Positions 53,602 to 63,357 of a stretch of DNA of 64,000 nucleotides are shown here, piece by piece; position 1 is the first letter of the stretch, and the number at the start of each line of letters is the position of its first letter. The DNA lies in assembly GCF_000092285.1 (NCBI RefSeq), contig NC_014100.1, forward strand, positions 4,154,001-4,218,000, written 5' to 3'. Below the pieces are notes generated by a model, which saw only the letters and a list, made by a program, of their open reading frames with translations, was not told the DNA's origin and did no database searches. The stretch comes from Caulobacter segnis ATCC 21756. GTDB lineage: Bacteria; Pseudomonadota; Alphaproteobacteria; Caulobacterales; Caulobacteraceae. The translations under genes were made by a program, and so were the position numbers.

Positions 53602-54629
53602 CCCGCGAACTGACGCGGGCCGCTGATGTCGGGGATTTCGAGCACCCCGGCTTCGCCGCTCTCGTCGCCCCAAGCCATGAACTTGCCGTCGGCGCTGACG
53701 GCCAGGGCGCTGATCGGGGCGCCCTTCTCGGCCTTCAGGGTCTCGATCCGGCCGTTGCGCATGTGAGCGGCCCAGATCTTGCCGTTGTCCTGGGCGGCCA
53801 GGCAGACGGGGTGGGCGTCGATGCCCGCCACCCGCACGACCATCGAATCGCGCGAGAAGCCGATCTCGGCCGCTTCCTTGCCCATCGGACCGCTGGCGCC
53901 GGCGAACGGCCAGATGACCGCGCCGTTGGCGCCGGCGGTGACCAAGAGGGCGCCCTTGTCGAAGAAGGCCAGGCTCTTGATCTTGGCCGGGTAGCCGCCC
54001 ATCCGCATGTCCTTGCCGTCCGACAAGCGCCAGCCGTGCAGCTGGTTCTCCTGCATCGACGAGATCAGGAACTTGCCGTCCGGGCTGAAGGCCACGGCGA
54101 TGTGGCTGCCGGCCCACTTCAGAAGCTGCGGCTTCTGGTCGGCGATCCGCGCGTACCAGAGGTAGGCCCCGCCATAGGTGGCCGAGGCCAGGCGGCGGCC
54201 CTTGGGCTCGAAGGCCAGGCCCGACACCGTCTTCTCGTGCGCGAAGGTCCGCGCGAAGGCCGGATCGGCGGCGTCGCGAACGTGGACTTCCTTGCCGGCC
54301 GTAAAGGCGATCAGGCCCGAGGCGGCGCTGGTCGCCACGTGCTCGATCCACTTGTTCTTCACCTCGGCCAGGACGGTCGCGGCCACCTCGCCGTTCTCGA
54401 TTCGGGTCCAGACCACGCGGCCGTCGTCGCCGCCGGTGACGATTCCCGCGCCACTGGGATGGGCGGCGGCGGCCAGGACGGCGCCGCCCAGCGGACCGCC
54501 GTGGGCTTCCACGGTGACGAAGCCGTCCTGCGTCTGCAGGCGGACGGTGCCGTCGCCGAGGGCAAAGGCGGCGCGGCCGGAACGGTCGAAAAGGGCCTCT
54601 GTGACGAAGGCGTCGAAGGAAAAGATCAT
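53598..54629 (-). CDS. WD40-repeat beta-propeller protein
   Basis: A 343-residue protein built from degenerate WD40 blades, such as AFSPDGKFLISSMQENQLHGWRLSDGK and LAVSADGKFMAWGDESGEAGVLEI. No signal peptide or membrane segment is visible, so it is cytoplasmic. It has no fused catalytic domain and presumably scaffolds protein contacts; the partner is unknown. It is convergent and stop-overlapping with the nitroreductase gene and divergent from exbD. Confidence 0.8.
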   Translation of the reverse strand: MIFSFDAFVTEALFDRSGRAAFALGDGTVRLQTQDGFVTVEAHGGPLGGAVLAAAAHPSGAGIVTGGDDGRVVWTRIENGEVAATVLAEVKNKWIEHVATSAASGLIAFTAGKEVHVRDAADPAFARTFAHEKTVSGLAFEPKGRRLASATYGGAYLWYARIADQKPQLLKWAGSHIAVAFSPDGKFLISSMQENQLHGWRLSDGKDMRMGGYPAKIKSLAFFDKGALLVTAGANGAVIWPFAGASGPMGKEAAEIGFSRDSMVVRVAGIDAHPVCLAAQDNGKIWAAHMRNGRIETLKAEKGAPISALAVSADGKFMAWGDESGEAGVLEIPDISGPRQFAG

Positions 54630-54867
54630 GCGCCGGACTTAATGCGCCGAGGCCTCCACGGCCAGACTCTTTCAAGCCGATGCGTTTCCAGGCGCGTTTC
54701 TCGCCAGGCGCCCGTTCGAACGGCGTTCGGCGAAAAGTCGAAAAAAGGGGCTTGCTATTGCGCCGCGTCGTCTGGCTTTACTTCCGCGCCCGTCTACGCC
54801 AGACGTGGCGCGGTAATGACATTTCAGGCGTGCGCGGAGCGCGCGGCCTTCTGGGAGACAGTCAGGC

Positions 54868-55317
54868 ATGGCGGCTAAACTTGCTGGCGGCGGCGGCGGC
54901 CGTTATTCGCTGGGCCAGAATTCCGAAATCAACGTCACGCCCTTCGTGGACATTCTGTTGGTGCTGCTGATCATCTTCATGGTCGCCGTGCCGATGGCCG
55001 TGACCTCCATCAAGATCGATCTGCCGCCGGCTTCGCCGCCGCCGCCGAACGCTCCGAAGCCCAAGGAGCCGGTCTTCATCTCGATCCAGAAGTCGGGCGC
55101 GATCTTCATCGCCGACCGTCAGACCAGCCTGGACGGCCTGGAAGCTGACCTGTCGTCGAAGTTCGCCGCCAACGGCCAAGCCGGCCCGAAGGACGACCAG
55201 CGCGTCATGATCCGCGCCGACGCCGACGTCATGTACGCCGACTTCATGGGCGTGCTGAACCAGCTGCAGACCGCCGGTTGGTACAAGGTCGGCCTGATCA
55301 ACGAAGACATCCACTAA
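54868..55317 (+). CDS. exbD: ExbD/TolR-family energy-transducing protein
   Basis: A 149-residue protein with a short glycine-rich cytoplasmic N-terminus, a single membrane helix and a periplasmic domain. The motif EINVTPFVDILLVLLIIFMVAVPM carries the essential membrane aspartate. ExbD works with ExbB and TonB to energise outer-membrane receptors. No exbB or tonB is adjacent, although the window has two TonB receptors. A proline-rich periplasmic linker (PPASPPPPNAPKPKEP) follows the helix. A strong terminator ends the gene. Confidence 0.88.
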   Translation: MAAKLAGGGGGRYSLGQNSEINVTPFVDILLVLLIIFMVAVPMAVTSIKIDLPPASPPPPNAPKPKEPVFISIQKSGAIFIADRQTSLDGLEADLSSKFAANGQAGPKDDQRVMIRADADVMYADFMGVLNQLQTAGWYKVGLINEDIH

Positions 55318-55346
55318 GGATCGTCCTCGGCGACAGCCAAGAGATC

Positions 55347-55384
55347 AAAACCCCGTTGGCCCCGGCCAGCGGGGTTTTCTTTTG
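55347..55384 (+). terminator. Intrinsic terminator after exbD
   Basis: A 15-bp stem (AAAACCCCGTTGGCC with GGCCAGCGGGGTTTT, one G-T pair) is followed by CTTTTG. Very stable, 30 bp after the stop. Confidence 0.9.
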
Positions 55385-55410
55385 AGGTCCATCCGCCCGG
55401 ACCACAACCT

Positions 55411-55426
55411 TGGCTTGATTCTTGCT
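55411..55426 (+). promoter_or_regulatory. Sigma-54 (-24/-12) promoter for the EF-hand gene
   Basis: TGGCTTGATTCTTGCT has TGGC and TTGC with exactly ten bases between GG and GC, the defining spacing of RpoN promoters. It lies 41 bp before the EF-hand ATG, just downstream of the exbD terminator. Only the two bases after TGGC differ from the TGGCAC consensus. I did not find an enhancer site by eye. Confidence 0.65.
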
Positions 55427-55466
55427 TGTCCCGATCGCCGAGCAGTACCGGCCTCGGGAGAGCATT

Positions 55467-56327
55467 ATGACTTCAATCGCCAGCGGCGGCCTGACCCAGC
55501 AGCTGTATCATCGCGTGTTCGACCATCTCGACGCCGACAAAAGCGACGGCCTGTCTCTCGACGAACTGAAATCCGTCGGCGGCGAGAAGCGGGACTACGC
55601 CTCGGCGTTCAAGACGCTCGACGCCGACGCGGACGGAAAAATCAGCCGGGCGGAAATGACCGGGTCTTCCGTCGCCCTGTCGAATGACACGCTGTCGGCG
55701 CTGGTCGAGGCCCAGACCGAGCCGACGCCACGAACCGCGCTTCCGGCCAATAAGGCCACGCTAGGCTTGCTTGACGGCGCCCGATCCGAGCAGGAGACGC
55801 AGGACATCAGCGCTCTGTTCGCCCGCGCGGACGTGGACGGCGACGGCGAGCTCTCGGACGCCGAGTGGAGCGCCGAAAAGGCCATGCGTCGGGCTTCGAA
55901 CCTGGATTCAGGGACGATATCCGGCGCGATATTCATCGCCGTTGACGCCGACGGAGATGGATTGACCAGCACGGACGAGGTGCGGGCCGCGCGGGCGACG
56001 CCCCTGCCCCTGAGCGCGGTCGCGTCGGCCCCGCCAATCGACGTCATCGACATCGACCCGTCGATCGCGAGCGACGCGGCCAACGCCCCTGGCGATGCGG
56101 CGCAACAGAGCGCCGAGCAGGTCCAAGCCGATTGGGCCGAGCGGACGTCGGGAGGCGAGGGAACCTACAAGATCCTCGATCGCGAGCTCGCCGCCTACCG
56201 TTCGGCCGCCCAGATCGATTTCAGCGGCGTCACCATGACCGACACGCTGAGCACGCGCCTGATCAGCCAGATTCTCGCGGGCCTCGAGACCAAGACCGAA
56301 GGCTGGACGACGCCGGTCTCGGCGTAA
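55467..56327 (+). CDS. Four-EF-hand calcium-binding protein
   Basis: A 286-residue protein with four canonical EF-hand loops in two pairs: residues 22-33, 52-63, 122-133 and 160-171, each starting with Asp and ending with Glu and carrying Gly at position 6 or 7. The arrangement recalls calmodulin-like pairs and should bind Ca2+. The C-terminal 110 residues carry no motif I recognise. No signal peptide is evident. The ATG at 55467 is chosen over one 15 codons upstream because the upstream one overlaps the sigma-54 promoter. Possible roles (flagellar or surface-linked, given sigma-54) are inference. Confidence 0.85.
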   Translation: MTSIASGGLTQQLYHRVFDHLDADKSDGLSLDELKSVGGEKRDYASAFKTLDADADGKISRAEMTGSSVALSNDTLSALVEAQTEPTPRTALPANKATLGLLDGARSEQETQDISALFARADVDGDGELSDAEWSAEKAMRRASNLDSGTISGAIFIAVDADGDGLTSTDEVRAARATPLPLSAVASAPPIDVIDIDPSIASDAANAPGDAAQQSAEQVQADWAERTSGGEGTYKILDRELAAYRSAAQIDFSGVTMTDTLSTRLISQILAGLETKTEGWTTPVSA

Positions 56328-56385
56328 TCAGGTCGTCCGTCGTGATCTCGGCCCGCGCCGGATCTCGACGGACACCGGCGCCGTC

Positions 56386-57489
56386 TTAAGCCGCCGTCGC
56401 CTCGAAGCCGGCGCGCAGCTCGGCCTCGTCGAGGTCGCGGCCGATGAAGACCATGCGGCTGTAGCGCTTGTCCTTGTCGGTCCACTCGCGCTGGAAGTCG
56501 CCCTCCAGGATCATGTGCACCGCCTGGAAGACGAGACGCTTGTTCTCGCCCTTCACGTCGATGATGCCCTTGGCGCGCAGGATGTCGGGGCCGCGCTTGG
56601 CCAGCAGGTCGTTGAGCCAGGCGGTGATCTTCTGGCCGTCGACCGGCTTGTCCAGGGTCAGGGAAACGCCCTTCACGCCATCGTCGTGGATGTCGCTGGC
56701 GTGGTCATGATGGTGATGATGGTCATGACCGCAGTGCTCGTCGTGCACATGGTCATGATCGTGGTGATGGTGGTGGTCGTGGCCGCAGTGCTCGTCGTGC
56801 ACGTGGCCCGGTTCGCCGTGGGCGGGATTGAGGAAGTCCGGCTCCAGCTCGGTGATCCGGTCCAGGTCGAAGCTGTGTTTGCCCAGGATCGCTTCCAGCG
56901 GAACGTTCGAACGCTGGGCGCGGTGGATCGGGGCCAGCGGGTTGATCCGGCGGATGCGGGCCTCGACGTGGCGCAGGTCGTCCTCGGAGACGAGATCGGT
57001 CTTGTTCAGCACGATCTGGTCGGCGAAGGCGATCTGCTCGACGGCCTCCTTGCTGTCCGACAGGCGCAGCAAGATGTGCTTGGCGTCGACGACGGCCGTC
57101 ACCGAGTCGAGCGCCGTACGCGCCTTGACGTCCTCGTCGACGAAGAAGGTCTGGGCCACCGGGCCGGGATCGGCCAGGCCCGTGGTCTCGACGATGATGG
57201 CGTCGAAGCCGCCCTTGCGCTTCATCAGGCCTTGCAGAACCCGGATCAGGTCGCCGCGCACGGTGCAGCAGACGCAGCCGTTGTTCATCTCGAACACTTC
57301 CTCGTCCGCGCCGACGACCAGGTCGTTGTCGATGCCGACCTCGCCGAACTCGTTGACGATCACGGCGTAGCGCTTGCCGTGCTCTTCGGTGAGGATGCGA
57401 TTGAGCAGGGTGGTCTTGCCGGCGCCGAGATAGCCGGTCAGCACGGTGACGGGGATCTTGCCGGAGGCGGCGGAGGAAGCTTGGGTCAT
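56386..57489 (-). CDS. COG0523/G3E GTPase, His-rich metallochaperone (CobW/Zng1 type)
   Basis: A 367-residue GTPase proposed to insert metal, mainly zinc, into client proteins. Walker [10 protein letters not shown] (19-27), the metal-binding GCVCC (71-75) and NKTD (162-165) are present. A His-rich insert (224-268) contains two nearly perfect copies of an 18-residue [10 protein letters not shown]... unit (229-246, 247-264). The C-terminal CobW domain follows. It is 48 bp downstream of a membrane permease gene behind a Zur-type box, strongly suggesting a zinc-starvation operon. It resembles ZrpW of the C. crescentus Zur regulon as I recall it, so the symbol is left blank. Confidence 0.9.
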   Translation of the reverse strand: MTQASSAASGKIPVTVLTGYLGAGKTTLLNRILTEEHGKRYAVIVNEFGEVGIDNDLVVGADEEVFEMNNGCVCCTVRGDLIRVLQGLMKRKGGFDAIIVETTGLADPGPVAQTFFVDEDVKARTALDSVTAVVDAKHILLRLSDSKEAVEQIAFADQIVLNKTDLVSEDDLRHVEARIRRINPLAPIHRAQRSNVPLEAILGKHSFDLDRITELEPDFLNPAHGEPGHVHDEHCGHDHHHHHDHDHVHDEHCGHDHHHHHDHASDIHDDGVKGVSLTLDKPVDGQKITAWLNDLLAKRGPDILRAKGIIDVKGENKRLVFQAVHMILEGDFQREWTDKDKRYSRMVFIGRDLDEAELRAGFEATAA

Positions 57490-57537
57490 GGAGCGCTATT
57501 TAGGCGCTCGCCCCGCCAAACAAAAGCCGGGGAGGCC

Positions 57538-58167
57538 CTACAGTTCGAGGAACGCGACCCCGAGGCCCATGGCGACGAGGGCGACGCCCAGGATCGTGGA
57601 CTCGTAGCGGGCGATCCGCTCCAGCCCGAGGCGCTTGACGCCAGCCAGGCTCAGGGTCGTGAACAGCAGCATGCCGGCGGCGGTCGCGGCCATCAGAACG
57701 GCGCTCAACGCCATGAAGCCGGTCCAACCGTGCTTCACGCCCGCCAGATAGATCGGCAGGAACGCCTCGCACGGCGACAGGGTCAGCAGCACCACCAAGG
57801 CGATGATCGCGGCCCGGTCGGAAGCATAGCGCCGGGTCTTGATGTCGCCCTCGCCATGATCGTGCCGACCGCGCCATAGATAGAAGAGTCCCAGCGCGCC
57901 CATCAGCGCCCCGACCACCCAGCCGAACACCGCGCCCATGTGCGGCTGCACGGCGAGGCCCGCGCCAACCAGGACGACGCCCAGCAGGATGGTGAAAGCC
58001 ACGTGTCCCAGGCCCGCCAGAGCCGTGACGCTCAAGGTCTTGCCCGCAGACCAGTGCTGGCCGCGCCCCACAAGGACGAAGGGCAGCCAATGGGTCGGCA
58101 GCGCCGCGTGCAGGAAGGCGACGGCGAAGCCGGTGGCGGCGATGGGGGCGAGAAGCGATGGGTTCAC
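57538..58167 (-). CDS. Six-helix membrane protein, NicO/UreH/LysE-like putative metal permease
   Basis: A 209-residue integral membrane protein with about six helices. HAALPTHWLPFVLVGRGQHW in the first loop, LAGLGHVAFT, a cytosolic RGRHDHGEGD segment and SPCEAFLPIYLAGVKHGW are conserved-looking metal-ligand-rich motifs. They place it near the NicO/UreH/LysE superfamily of metal and small-molecule transporters; the exact family is uncertain. Translation starts at a GTG (58165-58167). It heads a probable operon with the COG0523 GTPase and lies behind a Zur-type box, so a zinc-related role is inferred. Confidence 0.65.
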   Translation of the reverse strand: MNPSLLAPIAATGFAVAFLHAALPTHWLPFVLVGRGQHWSAGKTLSVTALAGLGHVAFTILLGVVLVGAGLAVQPHMGAVFGWVVGALMGALGLFYLWRGRHDHGEGDIKTRRYASDRAAIIALVVLLTLSPCEAFLPIYLAGVKHGWTGFMALSAVLMAATAAGMLLFTTLSLAGVKRLGLERIARYESTILGVALVAMGLGVAFLEL

Positions 58168-58183
58168 GGGAAAGGCCTATAGC

Positions 58184-58200
58184 GTGTTATAAAGTAACAC
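58184..58200 (-). promoter_or_regulatory. Zur-type operator
   Basis: GTGTTATAAAGTAACAC, with perfect GTGTTA/TAACAC arms. The inner 15 bases match 12 of the 14 defined positions of the alphaproteobacterial Zur consensus TGTTATA-N-TATAACA. It lies 17-33 bp before the permease start and would cover its -10 region. It is 67 bp from the divergent rplU promoter. Confidence 0.7.
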
Positions 58201-58266
58201 ACCAGGGGGTAATCGAGAACTTCTCGCATTTGGCGGATTCTGGGCCGGATTCCCGCGACGCCGCCG

Positions 58267-58294
58267 TTGACTCTCAGCCTCGCCGCTGTATAAG
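58267..58294 (+). promoter_or_regulatory. Housekeeping promoter for rplU
   Basis: TTGACT, 16 bases, TATAAG: a strong vegetative promoter. The 78-bp leader that follows has a hairpin (GCCCGC / GCGGGC, about 58309-58333) that could serve ribosomal-protein feedback control. Confidence 0.7.
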
Positions 58295-58371
58295 TCGCGC
58301 CCTCTTCGCCCGCCGGGTTTCCGAGCGGGCGTTCCCTATTTTGCGAACGCACGTTTTTAAGGCGCTAACCT

Positions 58372-58947
58372 ATGTACGCGGTGATCAAAACCGGCGGCAA
58401 GCAGTACCGGGTTCAAGCCGGCGACCTGCTGGTGGTCGAAAAGCTCGAAGGTGAACCCGGCGCTGCCGTGGCCTTTGGCGAAGTCCTGATGCTTGGCGAA
58501 GGCGAGGCCGTGACGGTCGGCGCCCCCACCGTGGACGGCGCTGTCGTCTCCGGCACCCTGATCGAAACCCGCAAGGGTGAGAAGGTGAAGATCTTCAAGA
58601 AGATCCGCCGTCAGGGCTACCGCCGCACCCGCGGTCACCGCCAGCTGGAATCGGTCGTGCGCGTCACGTCCGTCGCCGGCGCCGGCAAGGAAGCCAAGTG
58701 GGAAGGGTCGATCGACCTGACCCCGAAGGTCATCCTGGACGCCCGCGCTCGCGGCCTCGGCGACGCCGCCGTGCCGTTCACGGTTCCGGCCGCTGTCGAG
58801 GCGACCCCGGTCGTGAAGAAGGCGTCGAAGGCCAGCCCGAAGGTTGAAGCCGCCGTCGTCGAACACGCCGATCCGGTCGCCGAAGCCCCGAAGAAGAAGG
58901 CCGCCCCTAAGAAGGCCGCCGCCAAGACGGAGGAAGGCGAAGCCTAA
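58372..58947 (+). CDS. rplU: 50S ribosomal protein L21 with a long basic tail
   Basis: A 191-residue L21. The first 103 residues form the standard protein (MYAVIKTGGKQYRV; KVKIFKKIRRQGYRRTRGHRQ binds 23S rRNA). About 85 further residues are rich in Ala, Lys, Glu and Pro (KKKAAPKKAAAKTEEGEA), an extension common in alphaproteobacteria and probably disordered. It is the first gene of the rplU-rpmA operon behind a strong promoter. Confidence 0.97.
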   Translation: MYAVIKTGGKQYRVQAGDLLVVEKLEGEPGAAVAFGEVLMLGEGEAVTVGAPTVDGAVVSGTLIETRKGEKVKIFKKIRRQGYRRTRGHRQLESVVRVTSVAGAGKEAKWEGSIDLTPKVILDARARGLGDAAVPFTVPAAVEATPVVKKASKASPKVEAAVVEHADPVAEAPKKKAAPKKAAAKTEEGEA

Positions 58948-58978
58948 GGGCGACGCCTTCTAAAGGTAGGAGAGCAAG

Positions 58979-59248
58979 ATGGCTCACAAGAAATCAGGCG
59001 GCTCGTCCAGCAACGGTCGCGACTCAGAGTCGAAGCGCCTTGGCGTGAAGAAGTTCGGCGGCGAGAAGGTTCTCGCCGGCAACATCCTCGTGCGTCAGCG
59101 CGGCACCAAGTTCTACCCGGGTTCGGGCGTGGGCATTGGCAAGGATCACACCCTCTTCGCGCTCGTGCAGGGCGCGGTGGGCTTCGTGACCAAGAAGCAC
59201 AATCGCACCTACGTGACCGTGACCCCGGCCGCTCAGCCGGCCGAGTAA
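58979..59248 (+). CDS. rpmA: 50S ribosomal protein L27
   Basis: An 89-residue L27 with the flexible N-terminal arm ([28 protein letters not shown]) that reaches the peptidyl-transferase centre, and the [22 protein letters not shown] core. It is 31 bp after rplU with its own GGAGAGC site. A strong terminator follows. Confidence 0.98.
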   Translation: MAHKKSGGSSSNGRDSESKRLGVKKFGGEKVLAGNILVRQRGTKFYPGSGVGIGKDHTLFALVQGAVGFVTKKHNRTYVTVTPAAQPAE

Positions 59249-59313
59249 GCACGAACCAGAGTTTCTTCGGATCGTGCTTCTCCTTCAGAAGACGATCCGG
59301 ACAGACGATCTCT

Positions 59314-59355
59314 AGCGGGGAGTCCGGAACGCCGGGCTCCCCGCTTTTGTTTTGT
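59314..59355 (+). terminator. Intrinsic terminator of the rplU-rpmA operon
   Basis: A 14-bp stem (AGCGGGGAGTCCGG / CCGGGCTCCCCGCT, one G-T pair) with an AACG loop is followed by TTTGTTTTG. Confidence 0.9.
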
Positions 59356-59440
59356 CTCGTCGCCATCCGCAACAAGCTTCGCCATGGCGGCGTCACGGTC
59401 CCGAAAGAAAAGAGGACCGGAGGAACTCTGGGAGGCGCCG

Positions 59441-59974
59441 ATGTGCGTCATCGAAGAAAGACCCGTCATCGAAACCCAGCGGCTGACGCTGCGCGCCCCG
59501 GCCAAGGCCGATGTCGAGCGCGTGGCGGCCTTCTGCGTCGATCACGAGGTGGCGCGCATGACCACGCGCATGCCCTCGCCCTACACTCGCGGTCACGCCG
59601 AGGACTTCGTGGCCCGTTGCGGAACCCAGGATCGGTCGCGCGACAACACCTTCGCCATCGAGCTGGCGGACGAGGGGCTGATCGGGGTCGTGGGTCTATT
59701 CACCAATCCGAACGGTCCGGTCGAGCTCGGCTACTGGATCGGCCGGCCCTACTGGGGCCGCGGCTACGCGACCGAGGCGACCAAGGGGGCCTTAGACTGG
59801 GCGCGCGGCGTCTGGAACAAGCGCTATGTGACGGCCGGCCACTTCGCCGACAACGACGCCTCGGGGCGGGTGCTGGTGAAGGCGGGGTTCCTCTACACCG
59901 GCGTCGTCGAGCACAAGCCGTCGATCGCGCGCGGCGCCGTGGCGGCCACGCGGATGATGGTCTGGCTGGCCTAG
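59441..59974 (+). CDS. GNAT N-acetyltransferase, RimJ/RimL type
   Basis: A 177-residue acetyltransferase. ETQRLTLRAPAKADVERVAAFC starts the fold, VELGYWIGRPYWGRGYATEATKGALDWA is the acetyl-CoA pyrophosphate loop region, and NDASGRVLVKAGFLYTG closes it. RimJ/RimL-like members acetylate ribosomal-protein N-termini or small molecules; its place between rpmA and obgE fits a translation role but does not prove it. The ATG at 59441 follows GGGAGG by about five bases. Confidence 0.88.
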   Translation: MCVIEERPVIETQRLTLRAPAKADVERVAAFCVDHEVARMTTRMPSPYTRGHAEDFVARCGTQDRSRDNTFAIELADEGLIGVVGLFTNPNGPVELGYWIGRPYWGRGYATEATKGALDWARGVWNKRYVTAGHFADNDASGRVLVKAGFLYTGVVEHKPSIARGAVAATRMMVWLA

Positions 59975-59983
59975 GCGCGGGCT

Positions 59984-60943
59984 CTAGGCCGCGCGGTGCG
60001 TGTGGATCACCTTCTGCGGGCCTTCGCGGAAGCGCTTCTCGGCGGTGATGATCCGCTCGCACAGGGCGTCCAGGTCGCTCAGCAGCGAATAAGTGGCGTA
60101 GATGGGGATTTCCATCATCGCCACCTGAGCGCGCGGCATGAACTCGGTGTACTTCTTCCACGACGGATGGCTGTCGCGGGCGTTCAGGGCGCGCTGACCC
60201 AGCGGGTTCCAAAGGTCCAGGTCGACCAGTTCATCCCGGCACTGCTTCATCACCGGCAGGGCGATGTAGAGGAACAGGAAGGTCGGGGTCGCGGCCTTGG
60301 CGAACTGCGGCTGCACCTGAAGGTGCCAGATGCGATAGGCCTCGAAGAAGCCCGACTTGCGGACCGGGTCCGGCGGCAGCCAGGAGGCGTTCTCGTTGAT
60401 CAGCTCGTTGGCGGTCGCGGATCGCTTGACCAGTTCGTCGGCGCTGGCGCCGGGCGGCATGGTCTTGGACAGCGCCACGACCGGGATGGCCAGCTTCTTG
60501 GCGACGTCGGTATAGGCGACCTGCTTGCCGGCCATCGGCGTCCACTGGCCGAACGACGGCGCGCCCGGCGTGCTGGCGCGCTTGGTCGCGGCGGCCTTGT
60601 GCAGCAGAAGCTGCTCCTCGCGCTGCTGTTCGGCGCGCAGGCGATCGAATTCTTCTTCGTGGGCCGCCTGCTCCTCGGCCGTCATCCAACGGGCGCGGCC
60701 AGGGCCATAGGTCCGCTCGTAGCGGTTCAGCAGAACGAGGGTGTGATCGGTCGAGGGGCGCTGCCCGACTTCGCCGAGAAACGTCTTGAAGTCGCGCCAC
60801 TGCGGCGCGACGCCGGTGCCCCGCCCGATCAGGATGTTACGATGGACGGAGGCCTCAGCGCTGTACTTGCGATGGATGTCCTGCGTCGAAAGCTCGACCA
60901 GATCCTTCGCCAGAATGTCGTCGACTTCTACTTCGGTCGCCAA
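59984..60943 (-). CDS. Conserved-looking protein of unknown function between rpmA and obgE
   Basis: A 319-residue protein I cannot assign. It is soluble-looking, Glu/Arg-rich around 85-120 (EEQAAHEEEFDRLRAEQQREEQ, likely coiled coil), with a C-terminal two-thirds rich in aromatic and helical sequence (FFEAYRIWHLQVQPQFAKAATPTFLFLYIALPVMKQC). No signal peptide is visible, and no catalytic motif is recognised. Codon bias is strong and the open frame is clean, so it is a real gene. It is convergent with the acetyltransferase (9-bp gap) and divergent from obgE. Confidence 0.75.
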   Translation of the reverse strand: MATEVEVDDILAKDLVELSTQDIHRKYSAEASVHRNILIGRGTGVAPQWRDFKTFLGEVGQRPSTDHTLVLLNRYERTYGPGRARWMTAEEQAAHEEEFDRLRAEQQREEQLLLHKAAATKRASTPGAPSFGQWTPMAGKQVAYTDVAKKLAIPVVALSKTMPPGASADELVKRSATANELINENASWLPPDPVRKSGFFEAYRIWHLQVQPQFAKAATPTFLFLYIALPVMKQCRDELVDLDLWNPLGQRALNARDSHPSWKKYTEFMPRAQVAMMEIPIYATYSLLSDLDALCERIITAEKRFREGPQKVIHTHRAA

Positions 60944-61066
60944 GGTCAGCCTCCCGTTCCGCCGGCGAGAAACACCGCGGTTCGCTAGCCATGACTCTTT
61001 GTCGCATAACGTGTTTTAACATTTCGTCACGACGCCGGACGCCCGTCACGCCCTTCTTGGGGTTAA

Positions 61067-63333
<2,267 letters not shown>

Positions 63334-63357
63334 ACGTTTCCAGTCACGAGCATCCCC

